A program made the position numbers and the translations under genes. From Lethocerus indicus (Eukaryota > Arthropoda > Insecta > Hemiptera > Belostomatidae), in contig JACDQD010000005.1 in assembly GCA_019843655.1 (NCBI GenBank), forward strand, positions 9,575,575-9,639,574: a DNA stretch of 64,000 bases. Reading direction: 5' to 3'. Each line of letters starts with the position of its first letter. Position 1 is the first letter of the stretch. This document shows, in pieces, positions 1 through 25,289 of this stretch. The notes below the pieces were generated by a model. It did not search any database. It was not told the origin of the DNA and worked only from the letters and a program-made list of their open reading frames with translations.

Positions 1-249
1 TTTGGGGTGCGCGTGGTGCGCGGTGGCCGTTGATTGGCCCGTCCGAGGTGGCATGATCCCCGGCCCGTCCTAGCCGCCTCTACATTATTAACCCCGCGTT
101 CTCCGGATCCACTCTCGAACAGTTATTCGACGGTTCGCCAACGCGCAACACGCACCCACGATATCCCCCGGTTCCGGTGATCGTCGTCAAGCGACAGCCC
201 AAAAACAGTGCATTTAAATTGGAGTCCGTGCGCAGATATTGAAATCAAG
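1..249 (+). promoter_or_regulatory. Probable promoter and non-coding first exon of the fatty acid synthase gene
   Basis: The first 180 bases are GC- and CpG-rich compared with the AT-rich DNA around them, as expected of a promoter. An inverted CCAAT box (ATTGG) lies at 33-37. A consensus splice donor (AAG then GTAAGT) follows base 249. No other + strand coding exon appears before 11050, so the simplest reading is that 1-249 carries the transcription start and an untranslated exon that splices to 11045. The window starts inside this region, so its 5' limit is unknown. The link to the synthase is inferred; transcript data could show another start nearer 11 kb. Confidence 0.4.
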
Positions 250-1507
250 GTAAGTAGCGTTCCTATATTTTATTAACTATACGCAAATATATCTCTGAAA
301 TATTCAGCGATTAGCAGTAAATGTGCTGCAACAATATTATTACCCTGTCAAACTTTTTATATATCAGCTTCAAGAACTGTCTCAAGCAAGATTCAACTTT
401 AATGAGTCTGTAACTGTTCTGAAATATTCTTCTCTAATGGAAGGTATTGATTGTATACAGTATCGTATTTTTCGAGTTTTGCACCGTTCCGTCGTTTTGT
501 TACTTCCGTTCTGTGTACCGCTAGCCAGCCAGCTTCAACCGTCGTTTCACATAACCGCAATGATCGCTGGAGCGCGACGGATCCGGCCCTGGGGCGCTGC
601 TTTGGGGAAAATTCGGAAAAGTGGGATTTTCGACTCGGACTGTAGCCACTTTTCTTTTTTGTTTGCCGACCGGCTTTTCGGAACGCTGGGCCCGAAAAAG
701 ATTTTGAATTTTGGCGCCGTCGCGTTGCCACCGGCGTACACCCCCTAGCTCGGACTTCTCTCGTTCGGTCCACGGTTCGGTCTCGTATTTAACGACCGAA
801 TAATGTTTAAATTGCTACATCTAATTAAACACTTTGCTTCTTCCGCAAGAAGCAACGGGTGAACGTAGTATCACCGATAATTCTAAGGTTTAATAATTAC
901 AGGATCTCAAAATATCCGGTTCTCTCCCTGTAGAGTTTCAAACGTTCAGTAACGATGGAAACCGGTGAGCGTACGTAACCCGGGCGGGTTTGTCATAGCT
1001 ATTATCTCAGAGTCACGTGAGGTCGTCGTGGCACTCCATGACTCATTGCCGGCGAGCGTGAGCACAAAATTTCGTTCAAGTCTCCGGTGTCGTGGCTGGC
1101 AATCGTCGATATTGCCATTTTCAGAAACCGGATACGAGGATAATACTATTTATCTGTCCGTCAAAAAACTAAAAGATTTCAAGACGTATACATATTGACA
1201 AACGGAAATCTTGGGTTTCTCGGAAATCTATCGTGCGTCGGCGCGATGTCAATGTAAACACACTAAACCAGAAGTACTCGAATAAACTCTTCCAGTCTGA
1301 AACCATATAAACACGCGATATTAGAGATATCGGATACCGCCGCAACATGACAATATTTTACTTCCCATATTAATTTTTATAGAACCAACCGATCTAATAG
1401 AAACTATATATTCGGTTAGTTGTTAATTTTTGGAACTTTCCTACAGTTTATTAGTAATAATAACACCATTGCTCTTTCGATATTCTGTCTTCACTCGCTG
1501 GTTTGAA

Positions 1508-1757
1508 TCTTATAGACCGGTTTCGACCGCTCGTCGCCTTCACTAGCTTTTACGTCATTAGGGCGGTGATTCACTTCGGCATATTGTACCTGTATATTGC
1601 GCTGTCACTGCACTTTCACCGCAGAAAGGTATGATGGCAGTGAAGGAGCGGTGACAGCGCGGGGTATGCCCAAACGGCAAGCGATATATGCCGACGAAAG
1701 CTTTTCGAGTTTGTGCTACTGAAGATGGCGAGCGGCCGAGGTAATATCGGTTAGATC
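1508..1757. repeat. Imperfect foldback (inverted-repeat) element, MITE- or SINE-like
   Basis: The two ends are inverted copies. The left arm around 1514-1547 (ACCGGTTTCGACCGCTCG...) pairs with the right arm around 1714-1757 (CTACTGAAGATGGCGAGCGG...). An inner pair also matches: GCGCTGTCACTGCACTTTC near 1600 against the complement of AGTGAAGGAGCGGTGACAGC near 1640, with a few mismatches in about 24 bases. The whole 250-base unit could therefore fold into one long hairpin. It encodes nothing obvious. The left-arm core recurs at 6.54, 49.17 and 60.45 kb, so this is a dispersed family. Confidence 0.55.
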
Positions 1758-3238
1758 AGTTATTACCATGTTGTATCGCGGTATTACAAGCCCAAGTGCA
1801 GGTATATCGACGTAGTTGAATGTTTTAAAGTTCCGAACAACTGTCGTTGATATTCAGTACCACTTGAAGAAGAAAGTTATACCTCTAAAACTCAGGCTGG
1901 AGGGGTTCGGTGACCCACAATTACTCGAATTTCGGAGCCGGGTACGGCTCATTACAAGCTCAATAGCGGCATCAAGGTTGGGCCTCCACCGTGGTGTTTC
2001 TCCCCCTCAACGGGAGCGAACCGAATCGTTCCTAAAAATACCTTCTTCGATTTCTTCGTTTTTCTGTCGCGATCAATAATATGTTAAACGACGAAATTAA
2101 ATTGTATACTGTTAAAAGTAAATCTCGACGCTGTCTCTTTATCAAAAACGGATTTTCGCCTTTCGGCTTACATTGTTTTTGTTTTCTCAATACTTGGACC
2201 ACTTCGGTTTGAGCACCACTCGCCTTATGATTCTTTCGCGAGCCATTAATCTTTTTAAATCCCCGAAATTGGAGTCCGTCAATTGGGATTTTGTAAGGCG
2301 AACTTCGTGCCCTGTCGGTTTGTGTGAACCGAAAAACGTTTCGCGCATTTTTGTCCGCCCGTTTCTGGGTCCGTAATTTTTCTCTGTGTACGCGGTATTT
2401 CCCGTTTAGCGGCAAATGACACTGATTGCCCCTTCACCCCCGGCCGTCGAGAATGGTAGCGGGGTCACCAAATTGGTACGATAGCCATCTGTAATATCTC
2501 CGTATACAGTTTCACTATAAAGCGCCCCCAGCCCCTTTTTATGATAGACCTGTCATATTGTCAGGCTTATGCGTCACAACTCTGACACACAAAATCGTTT
2601 TTTGTCGTATTAAATCGACCGAAAATAATCGAACTGTCCTATTCAATAATAAAAAATAAAATTCTCCATTCCTATATGCAAGATACATATTGTTTGCTAA
2701 TGTCAACTAAATATCATACTTATTTCAACTGAGTCGAAAACCCGGGCAATTAACAAATTATTGTTGAGTTAAAATACTGAATCAGCATTTGTACTGACCT
2801 TATACTGTAATAATGAAAAAGTACTAATTATTTCACCCTTCTTAATAAGACGGAACTGCTACTAATCACAACAATGCAACTGGTCCTCGATAATACAATG
2901 GGTCTCAAGACATTATTAATGCTTAGTAAGAATTTTAAAATAATTCTAAAATAAATTCACATACACTGAAACTCCGTTTACAATAAAGTCTACGTGCACT
3001 TCTCCTGAAGTGAAATCCTGACCTGAGTGTACCAAATTTATTTGCAAATTCCACCGCCCTGCGTTTGTTCGGTGCCAACCGTGCTCGCTCGAATGCTGAA
3101 TAGGAAGCCTTCACTCCGCCTGCAGCTCCCCTTATCGAGCGGTCGTATTCGATAACATTCATGCAGTGTTGTATGTAGGCGGGCCGAGGGGCCGCATACA
3201 ATGTAGTATGACTTACGTGTGGGCTCGGTGTGTCCCAG

Positions 3239-3246
3239 TGACGTCA
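3239..3246. promoter_or_regulatory. CRE palindrome (CREB/ATF-type site)
   Basis: The perfect 8-base palindrome TGACGTCA lies in a GC-rich patch followed by a C-rich tract (about 3268-3296). This is the consensus for CREB/ATF-family bZIP proteins. Its position inside the first intron of the fatty acid synthase gene would suit an intronic enhancer, but an 8-base match alone is weak evidence. A second copy lies near 56494. Confidence 0.3.
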
Positions 3247-4926
3247 TGATCACGCGACTTGCCTGCTCCCCCTCCCCCCGCTTTCCATTCCCCCCCTACA
3301 CCGACCCTAACTGAATTAAGAAGGATAAAGACGAAAGTGATACATTCCCCTACTACGCTCTGTAACATTGAACTAAACATTTACATTCGTATATTTCAGA
3401 ATAATTCATTTTTTTAAATAAATTAAACATTTAAAATTAAACCTGTCATTACAGTAAGTTGGCAATCCATTCGTTAGAGCATTCAGAAAGCGATTTTCTA
3501 AAAAAACCCATCGCGCAAAAATTACACCTAAGCGAGTTGACATTGAATCTATTAAAGCACACCTTGTATGTGAGTTCATTATTAAGATAAGACAGAAGAA
3601 AATTCGTGTTGTACCTTTAAACGGAGACAGATAGTAAAGTTACAGATTGATAGTATTATAAAAAAAATGACTAAAATAAGATTTCCGTTTTGCACGATTT
3701 AATTGAAATGTCGGATACAAAAAGTACGTCCTCTTACATTCTCTTCATATTTATTTCAGCCTGCATTGTATGCTAAGAACAATGTAGGCCGGGAAATAAA
3801 CGCTATTATACTAAAAGACAGAGTCCTCTTTCGGGGTATATATGTATATTTTCTATCATTACCTATTTGATGAAAGCCTCGATGGCGGCAAAATACAAAG
3901 CGGTGAAGGATTTTTGATATCTGAAATACGCCCTGTTTATAATACGATGGTCACGTGATTGGTGATTTGCCAAAAAAAAAAATGATTCCACGAAGTGCAC
4001 GATCTCTGAGAGTTAACCGACCGCCGACGTCACGTATGTTAACAGTTATCCTTATACAAATAAGTAAGTGCTATTTGAATATTGTTTATAATGAATACAT
4101 GAACATATCATGCGTAATAGTGCTACTAAACCGGGCAGTAATTTATTCCGACGTGACGTAAATTGCGCAATATGTCAACAAATGCCACGCCCAGGAGATC
4201 CATCGCGATGGCTGGGTGTGGCCGCTGACTGCTAGCTCCCCGAATTGCTTCCGCCCACCGCTGAACGTTGGGAGCTCTCTACTTGATAAAAATCGAAGTC
4301 CGACAACGCTTGTTCGAGCGAAATTGCGAATTATCCGGGTGCAGCCGGAGCGGTGACAGAAGGCAGGCAGACCGCCTCCGCTGATAACGCCCCCGCCGGT
4401 GAATAGTGATTCGGACACGCTCCGATAAAACGAGAGCAACACAGACCGAACTTCCCGTCTCGATAGCCTACACCAGGGCCAAGGCCTCGCAATACCAGCA
4501 AACTAACTGCAAACGTCTACTCATTACAGCTATTCCGAGCACGGTGCCACTCAATCAGACTTTTACAATTTATCTATCCAATTAAGACCCCAACTTCCTT
4601 CATATTATAGACGTTGAAATATTCAAATACATTCCAGGCAACAGTCGTAAACAATAATTCAACTGTCTATTTTTTTCCCTGTCATTCGATTTTTGGAATT
4701 AAAAATTCATACAGTGCATGGGACGCCTTTTCAGTGTGCGCTTCGGGGGCTCTGCTTCGTTAATTCAGTCAGCGGAAAGCCCCGTTTCGATCCGGCCTGC
4801 TGATCTGGAACCCGGGGAATATTGTCTACCCGTCGAGAACAATGCAACGGCCGTATGAGAAACACTGTTGGTGACGAAACGTTAGTCAATGTTGTCTGTA
4901 GCGCAATGTTCCAAAATAGGGCCGTC

Positions 4927-4941
4927 GGCGGGAATCGAACC
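4927..4941 (-). repeat. tRNA-like B-box, probable remnant of a tRNA-derived SINE
   Basis: On the minus strand this reads GGTTCGATTCCCGCC, a perfect match to the internal RNA polymerase III B box (GGTTCGANNCC). No convincing A box or cloverleaf lies 30-60 bases upstream, so this is not a functional tRNA gene. It is more likely the relic of a tRNA-derived retroposon whose ends I cannot define. Confidence 0.3.
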
Positions 4942-6535
4942 ATAACCATTTCCGCGTCAATATTTGACTCTGTTTTCCTGCAATATGTTCGGAACGAATC
5001 CGATGTACGGTCGAGGCATTTATACTTCCCAGTACGGTATCCCTTATACTTCTACTGAGGCTCCATTCAAATTCAGGACTGCCTGACAATTCAATGATCA
5101 CTAATGTTTACATCTCTCGAGTTGTCCTTCGAAAGTTGTTGACCGGCTCGGGGTGAAATTATCCTTTATTTTCCTTGTGCCAGGATTTCCTAGTCTAGTT
5201 GGGTAAGAGTTTTCTCTCTCTTGGACAGCGTAGCAATCAGAAATTTCACGCCCCTCCGAAGGACTGGAACTGGCTTTCGGAATGTTGTAATTTGAGGCTG
5301 GTTCACTTAACCGAAAATGAAAATCCCTGTTCGTCGGGAAAATCCTGATTTCGATTAGCGGCCGGGTACGGAGTCGGCGGTAATATCTATTTGCACTATA
5401 ATTATACCAATCATTTTTCTTTTGTGTATACACATTGGGCATAATGACAGCGCCGGTAATGACCGTCGTTATTGGTGATTGCTCAAAAGATGGCCGATTC
5501 ATAGATTTTAATTACGATTTACGTTAAAAATTGTTGGCCTTGATGGCGAATACCTTTCCCCGTCACCTTGGCCTGTACACAAAACAAAACTAGTCGGTTA
5601 GCGGCGGTTAGAAGGCAGTCCTCCTTCTGATCATCCCTAGATTTGGACTATTTCTAGACTTGAGTTCCGGCTTCGGTCATTAGATCAGTCATTCCACTAT
5701 TATGGTGCAGATGGGTCTCAAAATTATATGCGATTAGCGTCCACCACTTAAACACTTAAAAACAAAAACAGTCTGCGCTTTGAGGCAGAAGATCGAAACA
5801 ATGGTGGTATTCCACCTTAAATCAGTCGATCTCATAATTCGAAATATGTGAACACTCTTTATCGAATCGTTCGATACATCTTATATAACTTTTCTTCTGG
5901 GCCAAACTTTTAGTAGTTTTATCGAATAGGTTTCTTGCTGTTGTCCAGTAGCTTAAATATGAGACCGCTGGTTCAGGGATTCATTGCTACGTTTTTGTCT
6001 AACTGAATTCGTGTCAGTGTCAGAAATGTGCTGATCTCGTGTCCTAATTAAACGCTCCGTGGAATAAACGGTTCGTCCATTTTATATTGTTTCAATCGGT
6101 TCCGCGAGCAGTTGGGCGAAAAGTGAATAATTCGATTTTACCTCGTTTGGACGTCGCAGCAGGAATCGATATCAGCAAATGGTATTCGAGAGGCGGGCGG
6201 CGTGCTCCAGGTTTTTGCTCCATATGACGCACTTCGTTATCTGTGACTGTAAGTAGGCCGTTTAGACTCGTCATCTTCATTACCTGTAAAATGTTTATGG
6301 GAGGTGAACGATGCAAATGGCGAATAACAAAAAAGCGGCCAATTGCAGACACCTGGCTTGACACTCAAGGCAACTCGGTGTGTTCGATTATTTAACAGGA
6401 ATTTTTGCAATAATGTTGGAACATTTTTTTACTGAATAATACTTGACAGTTGGTAGGTGCTGACGCGCAAAAGCGAAAGAATAAATCGTCACTGTTGCGA
6501 TCTTCAATCTCCTCTTACGTACTTCGTCCTAGATT

Positions 6536-6565
6536 AGACCGGTTTCGACTTTACGCCGTCGTCAG
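6536..6565 (-). repeat. Dispersed repeat core (ACCGGTTTCG family), minus orientation
   Basis: Read on the minus strand the segment runs CTGACGACGGCGTAAAGTCG and then AAACCGGTCT. This is the same layout as the cores at 1514-1547, 49160-49195 and 60443-60474: a CTGA(A/C)GATGG-like start, a short variable stretch, and (G)AAACCGGTC at the end. No flanking inverted arms were recognised here, so only the core is claimed. Confidence 0.4.
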
Positions 6566-9327
6566 TGGCATTCCCTGTATGGTGATTTATACTAGTGAAA
6601 TATCTGTATACCTAAACCTTAGGTCACTACTATTACCTAAGTAAAAAAAGAAATCCGACCGTGGTCATTTGGTATATATAAGGTGCGAATAAAATTCACT
6701 ATTAAAAGGACAGGAGTAACGTATACTAACGTTAAAAATGTAGTCCTGAAAATGCGACAAATTTTAATTTGTATTTTTATTAATAACCTTTATCTCTTTG
6801 GATTATTGGAATGCTCATGTGAAAAAAGTGCCATCATTTGGTGGTCTCTTTTATCGAGACATTCACGTGAAGAGAAAACACTCAACATTTGTACTGCGCT
6901 TTATGTAGTTGATTGTACAAAAATAAAAAAAGGTGAAAAAAAGCTTATTGGAAATTCAAAGTGAACTGCGTTCAAGATTATTCGCAATGAAAACGTGCAG
7001 TAGTACTCAGAAACGGTTTGAGCGCAATTGTAGCCCATGAACTATGCCGGTTGGCGGGGTTGATACTGGCATTGTTAGAGCGAGGCACGACCTGTTAGTG
7101 GGTTTCCGTGTCGGCTAATTGTATCCGTTCAGATTCTGTGGGCTTCCCTCAATACACCGCGTGTACCTCCCCCTTACAGTAGAAAACACAGAATTCGGCC
7201 TCAGACTGGTTCCCTGGGTTTAGTTTCACGTTACCAATCTCACTATCTGTTTTGTTTGGGATTCAAATCGTGGTAAAATGATTACCGCTGAGTCCCGTCT
7301 CCCCTGCGGGTCCTATTGTTTATCTCTTGAGTTAGTAAAGAAGCGTGGATTTGGACTACGATTAGTGCGCACAGGCATTCCCTAGCTCGAGAAACCATTG
7401 TTAATGAGAGCCAGTAGTAACAGCGTCGGCAAACAAATATATGGGATAAGTTATAATTATTCCACGCAAAACAGCCGTTTCTACCTTGGAATACCTACAT
7501 ACCTGTGATACGATCGACGAAGGTTCGGAAGGCCATTTGTTTTCTGGATCTTCTGGTCCAAACCAGTGAGGGGAGACAGAAGATTGAGAAAACTACGGAA
7601 CTGTTTCTACGTCCGGAATTACATAACTCTCCTAGTCCTATCTAAAGCATGACTATTTTAAGCTAGTTGTAAAATTATTTTTGAAACGTTACCTCTTGAG
7701 AGCTCTGTCGTTCGGCAACTGTTCATGCTTCTCCCAAAATATTGAGCGTAGATAGTGTTGGGACCTGCCTCAACTGCCGCTCTGCTTTCAAAACCTTACT
7801 TCGACCTTGACCTTGTGCTCGCCCGTGTTAATATTCCTCTTCTTCTTCTTCTTTTCCTTTTGTGAAGCCGCGAGACAGCTGCGGTCGCGGTCCATTTGCC
7901 CAACGCGCGTTACAAAGACCTCTTCGCAGTTCGGAAAAGGAGGCGAAGAAAAAAAAAGGAATTGGGAGCATTTCTTCCACTTTGTCCTCTCCCCTCTCGA
8001 CGGCCGTTTTTCTCCGCCCGGTACGAAAATAGGACGGCATCCTGCCTTATTATCTAGGATGTCGTCCATTCGCCACCGTTTCTCTGCAACTGCGAGAAAA
8101 CACTTTGGAAAACGTTAACTACAGTTTGCTTTCATTCTGAAAAATAACTGCAAAAAATAGCGTATTCTTAAATTCTTAATATTTTCGATAAACCAAAATA
8201 TCGAGTACAACAAAAGGAAAATAGAAATTTAAGTCGCAGACAAATTACCAAAACGCTTTCCTGACTTCCAATTTTACAGTCCGTAAATACTTAAATAATT
8301 TTCAGTAATTTTACTCTATATGCCAATGAGTGTATGAATACCTTTATATGTTTTTGAAATTGTTTATTCATCGCAGTTGATCAGATTTCTGAGGCCCAAG
8401 TCGAGACACTTCTTTTTGTGGAGACGACAATCCAGTTGGAAAGCGGTAAAATTGGCCTTGCTTTCTTTCCCGTGTATCGCGACTCTCCTCCAGCCTGGAA
8501 AATTCAACAATGGCCAACATTAGAAAGTTGCACGCGAAAGAAAACATTAACTTGTCCCAAATGCAATAAAATCGCAGAATTTTTGTCTCTTTCAGTTCCT
8601 ATTTTTGCAACTTACTCCTCGCAGTGAGTGAAAAATATTATAATAGTTTAAAAAAAAAAAAAACAGAAATTAGTATGATGGGTCATTTCAGTTTGGAGAT
8701 CGGTCGTTCCGATAATTAAATTTCCTGACCTTCTCTCGAAGCCTTTATTAATTACAAGTATTCTCGATATCTCTTAGTTGCGTTAGTATACATCTCGGAA
8801 ACCTGTCCACGTTCACAATACGAGCATTTCGTTTTCCTTCAGTGTATTTTGCACCAGCCGTTCTGTCTGATTCTCGCCACATTGAACGCGGTTGACTTTG
8901 GGTTTTCGTCAAGATAATGGAGAATCCGTGACCGTGACCGGCCGAGGATAAACAAGACGACTCAGAATTCGTTCTTTTCTTCGTATTTTCTTTTCGTTTT
9001 TCTCTTCAGTGTAATGGACAGCCGGCCTCCCGACGTATGAAATTCATTTGTCGTGTTGTAACGGCCCCCATTAACAGTCCTAACGCTGACCGAACTCGGG
9101 TGGACACAATCGATCCGAGCCTAGGCCAATGGAGACTCGCTTGTCCCACATTTTCTCTTAAACAATACTGCCGCTACTTTCCATACGTAAGAATGTCGAA
9201 ATTGATGCTAGAGGTCGACAGGATGCACCTTATTAGCGCGTAATTTGAATTCATTTTCGTTAATATTCTTACGCGTTAGGAAAGAACGTACAATGCTATG
9301 CGCGCTTATTCTAGTGTTTGTACTTGC

Positions 9328-9328
<1 letters not shown>

Positions 9329-9376
<48 letters not shown>
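9329..9376. repeat. TA dinucleotide microsatellite
   Basis: About 24 uninterrupted TA units inside the first intron of the fatty acid synthase gene. Length is likely polymorphic. Confidence 0.95.
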
Positions 9377-9377
<1 letters not shown>

Positions 9378-11049
9378 CATTATTTAAATAGGTATATAAT
9401 GGAGTTGAATATTGAACTTACGTTTCCCTCGTAAATTTAAAAATTTATCTACTTTAATGGTCCTAAGCATTTCGGCCATAAGAGGACCCCAACATTTTCT
9501 AATATGCCAATTATGGCCTATTAATAGTATTCTACTGGGGCTTAATGTTGTTCTGTACTTTACTTACAATTTCTGCATCATTAATTAATAATTTATGTTG
9601 CACACGTTGCTATTTCTCCACCTGTGGAGGATGGTGCAACTCGGTCTTAGAAAGTGTTTACTTTCGTCTGTACATATATTTATAATCACCAACACATTTG
9701 CGCACATTTATTTTGAATATCCCAGCGTCGGCTTAATTCAGTTATTTTTTAAGAACCTCATGTCCTCCTGACATCTATTTCGATAATAAGCAATGTCACT
9801 AATACGGAATATTAGAATATTTCGCAGGCCGGTGCCAAGTAGTTAGCGCAAATTTAACCTTTATTTAGTGTTGTCTAATAACTCGCGTCTAATAATACGA
9901 AATGATTTGTGTGTTTAAGATAAATCCAACACTTTTATTCCCAGAATTGTTTAAGAACTGAAGAAAAATAATGGCACTGGATTTTTCGGATTGTGATTAT
10001 AACCTTTCATAAATCTGAGTATATCTCAAAGTAAAGTACATTAGTCAAGATATTGTGATTTAGAATTTCATTAAATGATAGTTAATTATGAAAATATTTT
10101 ATAATAACATACCGTTTTACTCCTCCATCGCCTTATGTTGATTATGTTTTTTTATAAGCTACCGGATACTCTTAACTTGAAAGCCTTTTAAATCGTCTGT
10201 GCTCTCCTAATTGGTAATTGTACTGGAAAAAATGTTAAGTATTAACTTATTTATTACCGAACATATGTTTCAACAATCAACAACATTATAGCACACTCAC
10301 TTTAACAACTGAGGCCTATTATATTCAGAAAGTCTATATAATATAATGGTTCAAAAATATATACCAATATTTTCCACGAGTGTCAACGTATATTGAGATG
10401 AATCGGACATTCATTTTACCTCAGAGTATATTTTAATAGTGGTATAATATAGTGATTCAGACTATAGTAGAAACAAGGTTAAGTAATTAATACAAGTAAG
10501 TATTATCTGTCTTGAAATGAAGGGTACTACTGTTATTATTAGGGGAAGCAGCCATATTATTTGGAAATAACTTTTTGCATTGAATATATTAATTATTAGT
10601 AATTAATTATTAGTACTTTTTGTTTAACACTATCATGAAGCTATTTTTGTTGTGTACTAGTACAAATAAAGTGGAATATGTTGAATAATATTGAAAGTAT
10701 TACTATTGGTGTTTTGGTAACGTACCTGAGTAACAGTTGAGGAGGTATCATTGATCTGTATTTACTGATCTCCAATTCGCCTTTATTTCCTGAAGTTCTC
10801 TAAAACATATAAATATAACGGGTGAATTTTTCATCTTTACTATTATACATTTTTATTTAAACTGACACAGTTTGTTAGTTTGCAAAGTATATATTTCGTT
10901 GGGCAGTACCGGTACGCCTTAAAAAATATATATATCATGTATATTTATTCTTGGTTAACTCGTCAGAATAATCAGAAACATTCAGGTAATTAAACGAAAT
11001 TAAATTTCGATTGTTTTATTTGAATTCTTTATTTTACTTGACAGGAAAA

Positions 11050-24227
<13,178 letters not shown>

Positions 24228-24910
24228 ACCTGTTTAATTATTAAATGTATAAAAGTTATATTAGGAAGTTGATAGGTCTCAATTCGTACAATATGTTGTA
24301 TGTGTCAACAACTATACTCTAATAAGTAATTTAAATGTGTGTAATTAATGTTCACTACAGTATAGTTGTATTGGCATCACTATTTATCAATCCAGTGTTT
24401 CCTAAGGTGAATTAAATGTTGTGTAGGTATGCTGTACCTATTAATTTAATTAAGAACCCAGAAACCAAGTATTATAAAACAATGTGTTTGAAAATTTAGT
24501 TCCCATCGATGAGTCAGGAGAAATGCAGGCCGATTTCCTACAAGCATTCCATTGTTGTAAATTCTTTTATTCCCTTTCTTAGTTGTCTAAGATGATTTTT
24601 GAATAACTGCACTCACAAGGACTATAAAAAGACCTGATATTTATATTCTAGACTAATTTTTTTTTCAAGTTTGTTGTATTTGATCTTTGAAGAGGGATGA
24701 GATGATTTTTTTTCTTTTGTAATTCTACAAATTTGTTGCACAAATTATTTCTAGAGAAGGGTGCATGGCCTTTCAGTTGTTAAAGCTTATTATATTATAG
24801 TAACATTTAGTCTTATACACTAAGACCATGGTGTAAATTTCATTGACTGTAATTCAAGTGTGATCTGAAAAAGTATGTGATATATGAAGAATAAAATAGA
24901 TATCTAGGAA
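24228..24910 (+). terminator. FASN 3' untranslated region and polyadenylation signal
   Basis: AT-rich sequence after the TAA stop. The canonical signal AATAAA lies at 24890-24895, giving a 3' UTR of roughly 680 bases. A further ATAAAA-type signal near 25240 could make a longer transcript that would reach into the Pus10 3' end. No other feature was seen here. Confidence 0.6.
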
Positions 24911-25289
24911 ATGTTGTTTTTATTCTTAACAAACCTAGAATATTTTTCAATTTTTAAAAACTATGAAAATAAATATTTTCATACAACTTTTGTACTTGAT
25001 TATTCTTTTGGCAATCGTGGAGATTGCAATTTTATTTGGTGTGTTCTGTCTCATTGTAATGATTTATTTTGGGTATACAATGTCATCCCCAACAGATTTT
25101 AGCTATTTTTTAAATTTTCTCTTAGTGTTTATTTTGACAAGTAAATACAACACTTAATATTGATTAGTGTAGATTCTAATTAAGATGTACAGTCTAAAGT
25201 GGAAACAAAAAAGGATTCTGATTGAGACTAAAGTAATTGAAATAAAATATTATTATTCAAGTAAAATTAAGTCATTTTGGATATAACAG
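24911..25289. other. Short intergenic gap between convergent FASN and Pus10
   Basis: About 380 bases of AT-rich sequence separate the FASN polyadenylation signal from the Pus10 stop codon. Short open frames here have no recognisable content. It must include the Pus10 3' untranslated region on the minus strand, so the two transcripts end very close together or overlap. Confidence 0.5.

Larger units (their letters stand above)
250..11044 (+). other. Long first intron of the fatty acid synthase gene (no coding exon seen)
   Basis: Between the donor at 250 and the acceptor ending at 11044 I see no exon of a recognisable family on either strand. Open frames here are short and lack domain motifs. 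The interval holds a foldback element near 1.5-1.76 kb, a related repeat core near 6.54 kb, a tRNA-like B box near 4.93 kb, a TA microsatellite near 9.33 kb and a CRE-like site near 3.24 kb. GC content is higher in patches (for example 3.0-3.3, 4.2-4.4 and 7.8-8.1 kb), which could mark enhancers or old repeats. Confidence 0.5.

Noticed and set aside
2032..2415. 127-codon minus-strand open frame, Lys/Arg-rich
   Set aside because: No family resemblance, no splice or start context, lies in the long first intron; basic composition reflects pyrimidine-rich + strand.
4140..4445. Minus-strand open frame with cysteines and histidines, considered as a lola zinc-finger exon
   Set aside because: Spacing of Cys and His does not fit C2H2 fingers and no linker motif is present.
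7788..8118. Overlapping ~100-codon frames on both strands
   Set aside because: Driven by CTT and poly-A tracts; no coding features on either strand.
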